A stretch of DNA of 64,000 bases from Paenibacillus montaniterrae. Lineage in GTDB: Bacteria > Bacillota > Bacilli > Paenibacillales > Paenibacillaceae. Positions 32,336 through 40,737 of the stretch are shown one piece after another (position 1 is the first letter of the stretch; every line of letters begins with the position of its first letter). A program made the position numbers and the translations under genes. The notes under the pieces are model-generated. The model was not told the DNA's origin and did no database searches. It saw only the letters and a program-made list of their open reading frames with translations. The DNA lies in assembly GCF_018403185.1 (NCBI RefSeq), contig NZ_BOSE01000005.1, forward strand, positions 340,445 through 404,444, read 5' to 3'.

Positions 32336-32379
32336 TAACCATTTACCTCCTGATTCTCAAGCATTGTCATGCTCAGTAT

Positions 32380-33879
32380 TTATACCCCCGACACTTCGTC
32401 CAATGGATACACGGGACGCCTTACGAAGCGATAATTAAAATGATGCAAATTAGCGCTGCAGCACCCTGGCGTATCCAACTGATAAACCGCGCGAGCCATC
32501 TTGCCGAAAGCAGCCTGCCAAGCAATCGCTGATTTGACGACAATTACCTTGTAGGTCAACGGATCCAGCCCCAAGGAGAGAAGATGACCGATGTCCCAGG
32601 GAGCGGTTCGACGCTCCGTTAACACCAGAGTCAGCAGTCCGCATTCCAGCACCGCCGTCTTGCCCATTTCGGCGTAATGTCCAGTATTGTACGGCCCGAC
32701 ATGCTGATAGCTACCATCTGACAAAAGCTTAACCGTCCCCGTCACTGTTACAGGCGCTCCATGCATCGCATCGCTCTTGCCGCCGACATTAGCCTTCAAG
32801 CGAGCTCCAACTCCAGCTTCAGCCGCAAGCCTTACTGTTTCCGGATCGCACAATACCTGCAGCGCACGCTGGGGAGGGTCAACGAGCAATTTTAGGAGAT
32901 GAGTGGCATCCGCAGGCGCTCCGCCCCCAACATTATCCGCTCCTTCCGCAAGAATGACTGGCCCTGCAGGCAAGCGCCAGGCTTCAGCTAACGCTTCCTC
33001 CGGTAACCACAGTTCGACAGCAAAACGTTCCTTCTCCTTCAGCATCCAATTCGTAAGCAAAGCCAAGCAGTGATCAGCAACCGCTGAATCTCCGTTAGCC
33101 GTCACCACAAATGCCATGCCAGCATCCGGAACATCACTATATGGAAACCCTCCCGCGACCGTAATGTTGATCAGAGCGTATTCGTCCTCCAGCCGAAATG
33201 CTAGCTCCATCAATTCGCGCATTGCCCCTACTTCCGTTGTCATCGCTTGCGGTGCAAGCAGCATACCCGTGTGCGCATAGGAATGAACAGGCCGTATCTG
33301 TCCATCAATGTACGCTGTCAGCTTGTTATAAGCCTCTACCGCTCGCTCATACATATCCACATGCGGGTAGGTGTCATAGCCGACAATGATATCCGCATGT
33401 ATCACCATCTGCTCGCTAATATTGGCATGCAAATCCAGCAGCAATGCGATAGGAAAGTCTTGGCCTACCTTGCTTCGAATCAAGCGCAAACATTCGCCTT
33501 CCACATCTGGACAATGCTCTGCCACCATTGCTCCATGCATGATCAGTATCAGCCCGTCTGCCGAAGCATCTATGGAATCGACCAGCCGATTCAACAGCTT
33601 GCGCGCCGTCTGTTCTTCCACCATGCCGCTTGGGGTAGCAGCGGTATAGAATCCAACTGTAATGCTATCGCCTTGATCTGCAGCAGCCTGAAGTATTCCT
33701 CCCATTGAGGTTCCGCTGCCTGTATAACGGGCTGCAAATTGCTTCTCTCCCTCCACCCACTCACCGTGAAAATGTTCCAGTTCCGTTATCCCGGGAGCAA
33801 AGGTATTGGTTTCATGAAAAATACCGCCTACCGCTATTCTGTGCGAAGCTCTGGCAGCTTCCTTCCTCCATGTTCTCAA
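32380..33879 (-). CDS. M81-family metallohydrolase (MlrC type)
   Basis: A 499-aa cytosolic protein of the M81/MlrC family, named for the microcystin-linear tetrapeptide hydrolase. N-terminal domain: AVGGIFHETNTFAPG, zinc-site DLHANISEQMV and VGYDTYPHVDMYERA; C-terminal MlrC domain: ILAEGADNVGGGAPAD. Most members are of unknown substrate and occur in amide or hydantoin-like catabolic clusters. It starts at TTG 33879, overlapping the DUF4091 stop by one TTGA, with GGAGG ten bases upstream. In this locus it may split an amide bond on the imported glycoconjugate. Confidence 0.88.
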   Translation of the reverse strand: MRTWRKEAARASHRIAVGGIFHETNTFAPGITELEHFHGEWVEGEKQFAARYTGSGTSMGGILQAAADQGDSITVGFYTAATPSGMVEEQTARKLLNRLVDSIDASADGLILIMHGAMVAEHCPDVEGECLRLIRSKVGQDFPIALLLDLHANISEQMVIHADIIVGYDTYPHVDMYERAVEAYNKLTAYIDGQIRPVHSYAHTGMLLAPQAMTTEVGAMRELMELAFRLEDEYALINITVAGGFPYSDVPDAGMAFVVTANGDSAVADHCLALLTNWMLKEKERFAVELWLPEEALAEAWRLPAGPVILAEGADNVGGGAPADATHLLKLLVDPPQRALQVLCDPETVRLAAEAGVGARLKANVGGKSDAMHGAPVTVTGTVKLLSDGSYQHVGPYNTGHYAEMGKTAVLECGLLTLVLTERRTAPWDIGHLLSLGLDPLTYKVIVVKSAIAWQAAFGKMARAVYQLDTPGCCSANLHHFNYRFVRRPVYPLDEVSGV

Positions 33880-35552
33880 CCTGTCGCATCCTCCTTCTCC
33901 ACTGACATAGCAATGGCAATGGCCCGGTTAATCCGTTCACGGAGCTGCAGCAGCCAATCCGCGCTGTGCGGATATGAGGTAAATGTTATCGGTTCTTCAA
34001 GTCCTTCCTCAATCAATTCCAGCACAGCAGTCCTGCCGACCAGACTTTCCAGCAGCTTTAACGCCCGCAAATCTTGCAATGCTTCATATAATACTTCCAT
34101 TCGGATCGATTCTATCGGACCGTCCTCCCCTGGATAGACAAGGTAGGCATCGCCCGAACAAAAGGCAAGCCCCGCATCGGTTATTTTGAACGGATCAATC
34201 GCTTTGCGAGAAAACTGCGTATACCAGAAGTTATAGCCCCAATGCAAAAAACCTTCGATATTGTATTTATACAACTGAATGCCAATAATTCGATTGCGGG
34301 CCGACGGGAAACTGAAGAAGCGATTAGATACCTCAAGTTCTTGCGCGACACAATAATAAGTCCAGAGCGGCTTTACACCGCCGGATATAAACGGCTCCAT
34401 ATGATCGTTCGCGGGAATTGGAATGCCGACAATACCCTGCTCATAGAATGCATAATCCGACAGTGCATCAATAATAGGAAAATCACTTAAAAATTGCTCG
34501 AGGAATGCCCGATTATCCCGGTATTGCTCCAAATGCTCGCTATGCGGTTCATCGGAAATATGAAAATAGCAACGCCGCTCCAGTTTACGCGCTCGAATAA
34601 ACTGTACAAGCTCGGGCAAAAACTGCGAGAGGAAAGAGCGATACTCTGGACTCGACGCATCAGTATCCCAGCCAAAAATCCGACGCTGTTCACCGTTCTC
34701 AACAGCCATCACTTTCGGCGCATGCTTGGCCCCCCATTGAGTAAAAAGATGAGCGTATTCGAAATAGTTGACTCCCAGCCGCTCGCACAGAATAGTCCAA
34801 CGCTCAAGCTTGTCAAAGCCAAACTGATAATGATCGCCGTCCTTAATAACATCAACAAGCTGAACAGTCGGACGCTCTCCCCCCACCTCCGTATCCAGCG
34901 GCGGTGTAAACAGAGGCGTCAAAATCATATTAATACCGTGTCTTGCCGCAGTGTCTATATAACGCTCAATCAGTTGCCAGTGCGCTTCACTGAACATCTC
35001 TACTTCGTAATGGGTGGCCAAACAATCAGCATGGAACCATTCGGTATGTATAAGCTCCTGTTCCGGCAAATACGCATCGATAAGCTCCAGCTCAAAGCTG
35101 GCGCAGCCAATCTCATTCCCTTCGGCCCCCTCCAGAATAATCCGGATTGGGTAACTTCCCGAAACGACCCCGTCGGCAGGCGCGACGGACACCCACAATG
35201 CCCGCCATTGCCCCGGAGGCACATCTATCCGGCCTTTCTCAAGCGACAGCAGCGGATCGGGAAACAGCCCCGGTGTCGTTCGCAGCGTCCAACCGTCACA
35301 GCTCTCCTGACGCAAGGTCGGCAATTCGGACGGAACAAGCCCGACATTTCGAACAGTCACAACATTTGCAAGCAGTGATTCCACCTTGACCCGTACAGAT
35401 TTAAGCGGCGCATTCGATCGATAAGCAACCTGAAACGCAAACGTCTCGTTCAGAAGCGATGTCGCCCGCACATACGCCTGTTCCCGATGCTCCTCATCAG
35501 CAAATATTTTAGCCAGCGAGTTGACACATATCAGTTCCAGCAAATGCTTCAC
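33876..35552 (-). CDS. DUF4091-domain protein, probable glycan-active enzyme
   Basis: A 558-aa cytosolic protein. The N-terminal 180 residues are a beta-sandwich ending in VSVAPADGVVSGSYPIRI, typical of the domain preceding DUF4091. The central part resembles a TIM barrel (RHGINMILTPLFTP, FHISDEPHSEHLEQY with a conserved acidic HISDEP motif), and the C-terminus (GFLHWGYNFWYTQF, DGPIESIRMEVLYEALQDLRAL) is the DUF4091 signature. The family is widespread in polysaccharide loci, and members are believed to be glycoside hydrolases. The start is GTG with AAGGAA; the hairpin 35574-35634 separates it from the binding-protein gene. Confidence 0.88.
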   Translation of the reverse strand: MKHLLELICVNSLAKIFADEEHREQAYVRATSLLNETFAFQVAYRSNAPLKSVRVKVESLLANVVTVRNVGLVPSELPTLRQESCDGWTLRTTPGLFPDPLLSLEKGRIDVPPGQWRALWVSVAPADGVVSGSYPIRIILEGAEGNEIGCASFELELIDAYLPEQELIHTEWFHADCLATHYEVEMFSEAHWQLIERYIDTAARHGINMILTPLFTPPLDTEVGGERPTVQLVDVIKDGDHYQFGFDKLERWTILCERLGVNYFEYAHLFTQWGAKHAPKVMAVENGEQRRIFGWDTDASSPEYRSFLSQFLPELVQFIRARKLERRCYFHISDEPHSEHLEQYRDNRAFLEQFLSDFPIIDALSDYAFYEQGIVGIPIPANDHMEPFISGGVKPLWTYYCVAQELEVSNRFFSFPSARNRIIGIQLYKYNIEGFLHWGYNFWYTQFSRKAIDPFKITDAGLAFCSGDAYLVYPGEDGPIESIRMEVLYEALQDLRALKLLESLVGRTAVLELIEEGLEEPITFTSYPHSADWLLQLRERINRAIAIAMSVEKEDATG

Positions 35553-35573
35553 TTCCTTATTTATAATTGCAAA

Positions 35574-35634
35574 CGCAGCCCCGCTTGAGATGGGACAAAC
35601 AAGTCTTGTCCCGCCGCGCTCAAGCGGGGCTGCG
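35574..35634 (-). terminator. long two-tier stem-loop after the binding-protein gene
   Basis: CGCAGCCCCGCTTGAG pairs perfectly with CTCAAGCGGGGCTGCG (16 bp), enclosing an inner 7-bp stem (GGGACAA/TTGTCCC). Only three T follow on the minus strand. This is the form of mRNA-stabilising or partial-terminator hairpins that keep binding-protein transcripts more abundant than downstream genes. Confidence 0.75.
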
Positions 35635-35674
35635 CACCTAAACGCATCAAGTGAGTTGGCCTGTTAGCAGACTA

Positions 35675-37213
35675 CTAGTTTCCGTATCCGAGAGCGTTAA
35701 GCTGCTCAATGGCCGAATCTACATACAGCTTGTAGTTCATCGTATTTTCCATCGTTTCAAGGAAGGCATCATATTCTTCCAGCGGGCGAAGTCCGTATAC
35801 AAATTTCGTAAACTCCTCCTCCAGATAACGATCGGCATCAGCCGGATTATAGCCTTCAGGATAACTAAGGAAGCCGTTCAGCACCTCGATCCGCGGCAAT
35901 GTACTCGCAAAATCAATATATTCCGCCTGATCTGCAAACTTCACTTTCAAGTATTCAACCTCCGGACGGCCCGTGAACTGATACAGCCAGCTATATCCCG
36001 CTTCTTGCGCCATCAGTTCAGTAGCGACAACCTGGTCGCCTTCAATATTGAAATGCTTGCCTTCAATCCCAAATTGCACAAGCCTTGATCCTTCACCTTC
36101 CGAGACATAATTCAACAATTCGAATACTTTATTGAGTGTGTCCTTGTCCTTCTCCAACGACTTCGGAATGGCAAACATCGTACCGGCATTTCCGATATCG
36201 AACGAGTTTGCATAATTTCCGCCAGGTCCTTCCGGCGAATGGATCTGAATCCATTCAGCATTCGGATTCACCGTTTTAATTTGCTCGACAAATTCGTTTT
36301 TGCTCATGTTCGCCCAATCAATAAAAATGATGCCTGCTTGTCCTTTAATCGCTTTTTCCTGGTGTACCAGCCCCGTGTTGGCCATAATTTCCGGATCGAC
36401 TACGCCAGCCTCGTTCAGTTTGCGGAAATAAGCAAGCGCATCGCGAATTTCCGGATCATACAACGAGTTGACAACTTTACCGTCCTTCACATAGAACTCG
36501 CCAGGATTCACTGTGCCGAACGAACCGTAAAATGGCGCAAAAGTGCTCAGCGATGTACCTGTAAGTCCAATTGTGTCGTTCTCATTATTGCCATCCGGAT
36601 CGCGCTCGACGAATGCTTTGGCCACCTCAAAAAAATCGTCCACTGTCTTAGGAACTTCCAGCTTCAAATTATCCAACCAGTCTTTGCGAATCCATAAGCT
36701 CATGCTCGGAATGCCCGGAGCTTTCGGAATTGCATACAGCTTGCCGTCGATCATGCCTTTTTTTAGCGTATCTTCGCCCAAAAATTGCTTGACGACTTTA
36801 AGCTCATTATCCATGTACGGCGTAAGATCGAGCAAAATATCTTGTGCCTGATATTGCTGCAACTGCGCCTTGTTCAAACTGAACATATCAGGTAAATTCG
36901 TCGAAGACATCCGAATGTTCAATTGACTTTGATAATCGTCCGGACTTCCGTATGTTGTCATGTTGATATCGACATTTAATGCTTCATTCAGTGCTGCAAG
37001 AATAAAATCTTTGTCGGGAGACGGTAAGCCACTGGCGCTTTGCATAATGTCCAGCTTAACGACCTGCTCCGTCCCGTTGTTGCCCTGATCGTTTCCGTTA
37101 CCGTCGGCGCCAGTCCCCGGGTCATTGCCATTGCCTTGTGAGCACGCTGTCAACACCGTAGTAAGCAGCAGCACCATCGCCAATAAAAGTCTTACTAAAT
37201 AAGTCTTCTTCAC
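35675..37213 (-). CDS. oligosaccharide-binding lipoprotein (LplA/YtcQ type)
   Basis: A 512-aa extracellular solute-binding protein of the large Paenibacillus type. The GTG start at 37213 (AAGGGGTG upstream) gives signal peptide VKKTYLVRLLLAMVLLLTTV and lipobox LTAC, then a Gly/Asn/Asp-rich linker. Binding-protein landmarks: DLTPYMDNEL, YAIPKAPGIPSMSLWIRKDWLD, and EGPGGNYANSFDIGNAGTMFAIPKS. It delivers an oligosaccharide to the two permeases upstream; the MsmX-type ATPase must be supplied from elsewhere. Family is firm, ligand unknown. Confidence 0.93.
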   Translation of the reverse strand: MKKTYLVRLLLAMVLLLTTVLTACSQGNGNDPGTGADGNGNDQGNNGTEQVVKLDIMQSASGLPSPDKDFILAALNEALNVDINMTTYGSPDDYQSQLNIRMSSTNLPDMFSLNKAQLQQYQAQDILLDLTPYMDNELKVVKQFLGEDTLKKGMIDGKLYAIPKAPGIPSMSLWIRKDWLDNLKLEVPKTVDDFFEVAKAFVERDPDGNNENDTIGLTGTSLSTFAPFYGSFGTVNPGEFYVKDGKVVNSLYDPEIRDALAYFRKLNEAGVVDPEIMANTGLVHQEKAIKGQAGIIFIDWANMSKNEFVEQIKTVNPNAEWIQIHSPEGPGGNYANSFDIGNAGTMFAIPKSLEKDKDTLNKVFELLNYVSEGEGSRLVQFGIEGKHFNIEGDQVVATELMAQEAGYSWLYQFTGRPEVEYLKVKFADQAEYIDFASTLPRIEVLNGFLSYPEGYNPADADRYLEEEFTKFVYGLRPLEEYDAFLETMENTMNYKLYVDSAIEQLNALGYGN

Positions 37214-37301
37214 AATCGAACACCCCTTAAATGATTTATTTATTGAATCGGGTTCAAGGGCAGCCTGCTGTAAAAAATCTGATGTTCCCCTTATGCCCGC
37301 A

Positions 37302-38159
37302 TCAACCTTTAATTGAACCAAGCAGCATACCTTTTGTAAAATATTTTTGTAAAAACGGGTACACAACGATCACCGGCAATGACGCCATAACAACTGCCGC
37401 CATTTTCAAGGTTTGAGCGGGAGTTGTTGCCTCGAAATTTTCCAACTGCTGGGATTGCATCAAAATTTCTCTTACGACCACCTGCAGCGGAAACATGGAA
37501 CGGTCGGTAATATACATAATCGCCTGGAAAAAATCATTCCAATGGCCAACCGCGTAGAATAACCCGATCGTAGCGATGACCGATGTCGACAACGGGACCG
37601 TCATTTGTGCCAAAATTCGAAACTCGCCCGCCCCGTCCATCTTGGCGGATTCGAAGATTTCCTCCGGCAGCTGCTCAAAGAAGCTTTTGACAATCAATAC
37701 ATTAAAGCTCCCGACAAGGCCTGGCAAAATGAGCGACCAATACGTATTCAGCAGCCCCAACGATTTAACAATCAAATAAGTGGGAACCATCCCGCCGGAA
37801 AACAGCATCGTGATCAAGATCATCATCAGAAACGAACTGCGTCCCGGCAGTTTTTTGCGGCTCAACGGATAGGCCAGCAAAATCGTTATTATCATATTGA
37901 GCAACGTGCCGACAATCGTAACCATCGCCGTCACACCGAAGGCTTGAACCATACCGGAATACTCCCATATCGTTCGATAGGCGCTAAAGGTAATTTCCCG
38001 CGGGATAATCGGAAACGAACCGCTCTTATGCACTACGCTTAGCGGCGTCAGCGACACAGAAACAACATATAGCAGCGGAAAAACAGCTACCAAACCTGCC
38101 AAGAACAGAATCGTATATACAATTCCGTTAATAACCCGATCCTCAACTCCTCTTACCAT
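37302..38159 (-). CDS. sugar ABC permease, YtcP/AraQ-type (MalG role)
   Basis: A 285-aa permease with six helices. The EAA coupling motif is FESAKMDGAGEFRILAQMTVPLS (about 187-209). The N-terminus RVINGIVYTILFLAGLVAVFPLLYVVSVSLTP is typical of YtcP. It overlaps the LplB-type permease by seven bases and precedes the binding-protein gene by 88 bases, so the three form one importer operon. Confidence 0.93.
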   Translation of the reverse strand: MVRGVEDRVINGIVYTILFLAGLVAVFPLLYVVSVSLTPLSVVHKSGSFPIIPREITFSAYRTIWEYSGMVQAFGVTAMVTIVGTLLNMIITILLAYPLSRKKLPGRSSFLMMILITMLFSGGMVPTYLIVKSLGLLNTYWSLILPGLVGSFNVLIVKSFFEQLPEEIFESAKMDGAGEFRILAQMTVPLSTSVIATIGLFYAVGHWNDFFQAIMYITDRSMFPLQVVVREILMQSQQLENFEATTPAQTLKMAAVVMASLPVIVVYPFLQKYFTKGMLLGSIKG

Positions 38160-39103
38160 ATCCCTTCACCCCACTTTTTTGCGATACGGTTCGAGGCCAA
38201 TACTAATACGAAGCCAATCACCGATTTGAACAGTCCCACTGCGGAGGCAAGGCTGAAATTCATTTGCTGCAAGCCTGTGCGGAACACCCAAGTATCAATA
38301 ATATCTGCTACAGAATAAACCTGAAGATTGTACAATACGTAGATTTGTCCGAATCCGGCATCCATAATGTGGCCCAAATTCAGAATAAACAGCATCACAA
38401 TAACGCTGCGAATTCCCGGCAATGTAATATGCCAAATCATCCGCAAGCGGCTTGCGCCATCTACACGAGCCGCTTCATACAAGGTAGTATCAATACCGGA
38501 CATCGCAGCTAAATAGATGATGGCCCCCCATCCAAGGTTTTGCCATATTTCGGATGTGACAAGCAAGGAGCGGAAGTAGGTCGGTGATGTCAAGAAAGGA
38601 ATCGTGCTGCCCGTCATATCTTTAATCCAAGTGTTGACCAAACCCGACGTTTGCGACAACAAGGCAATCAAAATACCGTATATAATGACCCAGGATAGAA
38701 AATGCGGCATATAGGTGAGCGTTTGTACCAATGACTTAAACCAACGCACCCGGCACTCATTCAATAAAATCGCCATAAGTATCGGCGGAACAATTCCAAA
38801 AATCAATTTGTACACACTGATCAAAATCGTATTGCGCAGCAGCTGATAAAAATACGGTGATTCAAAAAAAGTCAGAAAGTGCTTATTCCACGGGTCCGCC
38901 CATGGACTAGCCATAATGCCCTCCATAATGCGAAAGTCCTTAAATGAAATAATGACACCATACATCGGCAAATATTTAAACAGAATATAATAAACAATTC
39001 CGGGTAACAGCATAATATACAGCACTCTATACTGCCATATTCTCCTGCCGATATCCCACTTCAACATCCCCTTTCGAGGTTTCTCGAGAACCGGTGTAGC
39101 CAT
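38153..39103 (-). CDS. sugar ABC permease, LplB-type (MalF role)
   Basis: A 316-aa permease with six helices; EAA motif YEAARVDGASRLRMIWHITLPGI. The LplB-type hallmarks KYLPMYGVIISFKDF and SWVIIYGIL are present. ATG 39103 is preceded by GGGGGA; the in-frame ATG at 39121 lacks a site. First gene of unit B; a terminator of unit A lies 145 bases upstream, so a promoter for the importer operon should lie in 39104-39246. Confidence 0.92.
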   Translation of the reverse strand: MATPVLEKPRKGMLKWDIGRRIWQYRVLYIMLLPGIVYYILFKYLPMYGVIISFKDFRIMEGIMASPWADPWNKHFLTFFESPYFYQLLRNTILISVYKLIFGIVPPILMAILLNECRVRWFKSLVQTLTYMPHFLSWVIIYGILIALLSQTSGLVNTWIKDMTGSTIPFLTSPTYFRSLLVTSEIWQNLGWGAIIYLAAMSGIDTTLYEAARVDGASRLRMIWHITLPGIRSVIVMLFILNLGHIMDAGFGQIYVLYNLQVYSVADIIDTWVFRTGLQQMNFSLASAVGLFKSVIGFVLVLASNRIAKKWGEGIW

Positions 39104-39246
39104 TGCATTCCCCCATCTCAATTGTGTTAGCTTGCATTTTGTACAGCTTGTTTAACTTTATTGTAGCAACGGATTATTTCCGGCTATATGCAGTAAAATT
39201 GTCAATTTAGGTCGTAATCGTACAAATCGCTTAACTTCGCCGTTAA

Positions 39247-39295
39247 CGAAAAAGAACTCCGCTCCCGCGCCAATGCGCAGTTGCTGGAGTTCTTT
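39247..39295 (-). terminator. terminator of catabolic unit A
   Basis: AAAGAACTCC (39251-39260) pairs with GGAGTTCTTT (39286-39295), with inner GCGC pairing; the minus strand continues TTCTTTTTCG. It follows the 455-aa gene by 30 bases and separates units A and B. Confidence 0.8.
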
Positions 39296-39324
39296 GATCA
39301 GAGCTCAATTAGATCCTTTGCTGC

Positions 39325-40692
39325 TTAGCTATAGATAAAATGCGCGCTCGCTTTGCAATTGGCTTGCGGAATAATCCGTACCCAATGAGCGCTGAACCCG
39401 GTCGGGAATACATGATGTTCATAACCGCCTGCCGCTACTTCAATGCGTTTATATTTCTTCCAAGTTCCATTGCCGAGGAAGTCTACTTCGATATCAAACG
39501 CAACCGACTGCGCTGATTCATGGGTCAAATGCAAAACTTTATGCTCGAAACCTGTCATCAAGTACGGGTCAGAAGCTGCTCCAGCTTCCACTTCTTGTTC
39601 CCACCAAGGACCACCCCAACCCGATGGCTTGCCGAATTGCCACAAGTCATCTGTCTTGCCGAACCATAAGTTCGATTGTGGTTCACCAGCCAGCAGGTTC
39701 GTATCGAAAATAGGCGTAACCTGATTCCCGGCGAGTACAAGCAGCCCTCTCCAAGAGCAGAAGTCAGGAATCATCCGCAAATGGGTAGAGATAGGGCGTA
39801 TTCCCCATACCTTGCCGCCATATGCATTGTGAGACATCTCATAGAACATGCCATGGAAATTCATAAGCAACCGCTCTGTCTCTACCTCGCGAATTCGCGG
39901 CCACTCGGTAAACCACATATGATCCATCGCTTGAGTTGCTTTCGGCAACCGATACGTGCTCCATTCTCCGTTTACAAAAACCTTGAGAATGGCGGATGCG
40001 CGGTCAAATCCTGTAGCAAACAGCGGACTGTTGCCGGATGAAGCCACTTCGCAGTAAGGGCTCTCCTCCAAAATCGTCCAGGTCTGACCATCCCATTCTG
40101 CCAAGCGTCCGTCGCTTTTGCTCCCCAAATACTCGCGTTCATCATACGTATTGTTGGCAACGACGATCTTGCCGTCCTTCGTCCAGCCTCCCTTGAAATG
40201 CGGCCAGCAATTCGGGGACACCTTCAACTCAACCAGCAGATCAAACAATTGTTCCGTCTCCAGCGTATGAACGTTGATTTCAAACAATTTGCCTTCCATA
40301 GTCAATACATAAAGCTTGTTATCCGGATCAGTCAAATGAGGGAAGCATGCTGTCAGTCGATGTTCGATAAGTGTCTCTGCTGTCCGCACATTGCCGCTCG
40401 TGTCAATAAAATGCGGCCCAATCATCAATTGGCTGGATTTCGGGTGAATGATGCGGTTGGCGTATGTACCAACGACACTTTGCGGATGCTTGCGAACCTC
40501 CAGCTTGTCATTGACCTCGAACAGCCCGGTGCCTGTGCCGGTGCCAACACTGTGCGCCACATAAGAAATATACCAAAGCCGGTTTGCCCAAGGCATCACC
40601 GCTCCGATTCCCGTCTCTGAACGTTGACCATCAATGCCTGCTACTGCAGTAAGATGCGGGTATACACCGCCGACTTGAACGTGATTGCTCAT
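39325..40692 (-). CDS. unrecognised 455-aa protein, probable beta-propeller
   Basis: No signal peptide or membrane segment. The sequence is beta-rich with spaced Trp/Gly blades (MPWANRLWYISYVAHS, KLYVLTMEGKLFEINVHTLE, GLLVLAGNQVTPIFDTNLL, DDLWQFGKPSGWGGPWWEQE), which suggests a propeller, followed by a C-terminal beta-sandwich of about 90 residues (SVAFDIEVDFLGNGTWKKYK...). Last gene of unit A, 45 bases after the GH2 gene, with GGAGG before the start. It is likely an enzyme or binding protein acting on the same glycan as the GH2 enzyme. No catalytic residues are identified. Confidence 0.65.
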   Translation of the reverse strand: MSNHVQVGGVYPHLTAVAGIDGQRSETGIGAVMPWANRLWYISYVAHSVGTGTGTGLFEVNDKLEVRKHPQSVVGTYANRIIHPKSSQLMIGPHFIDTSGNVRTAETLIEHRLTACFPHLTDPDNKLYVLTMEGKLFEINVHTLETEQLFDLLVELKVSPNCWPHFKGGWTKDGKIVVANNTYDEREYLGSKSDGRLAEWDGQTWTILEESPYCEVASSGNSPLFATGFDRASAILKVFVNGEWSTYRLPKATQAMDHMWFTEWPRIREVETERLLMNFHGMFYEMSHNAYGGKVWGIRPISTHLRMIPDFCSWRGLLVLAGNQVTPIFDTNLLAGEPQSNLWFGKTDDLWQFGKPSGWGGPWWEQEVEAGAASDPYLMTGFEHKVLHLTHESAQSVAFDIEVDFLGNGTWKKYKRIEVAAGGYEHHVFPTGFSAHWVRIIPQANCKASAHFIYS

Positions 40693-40737
40693 GAAATGAT
40701 AACCTCCAAATAATTGTTAATTGTAACGAGCCAATAT

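Noticed and set aside
34494..35378. 294-codon plus-strand frame
   Set aside because: It is the complementary-strand shadow of the DUF4091 gene, with no start signal and no recognisable motifs.
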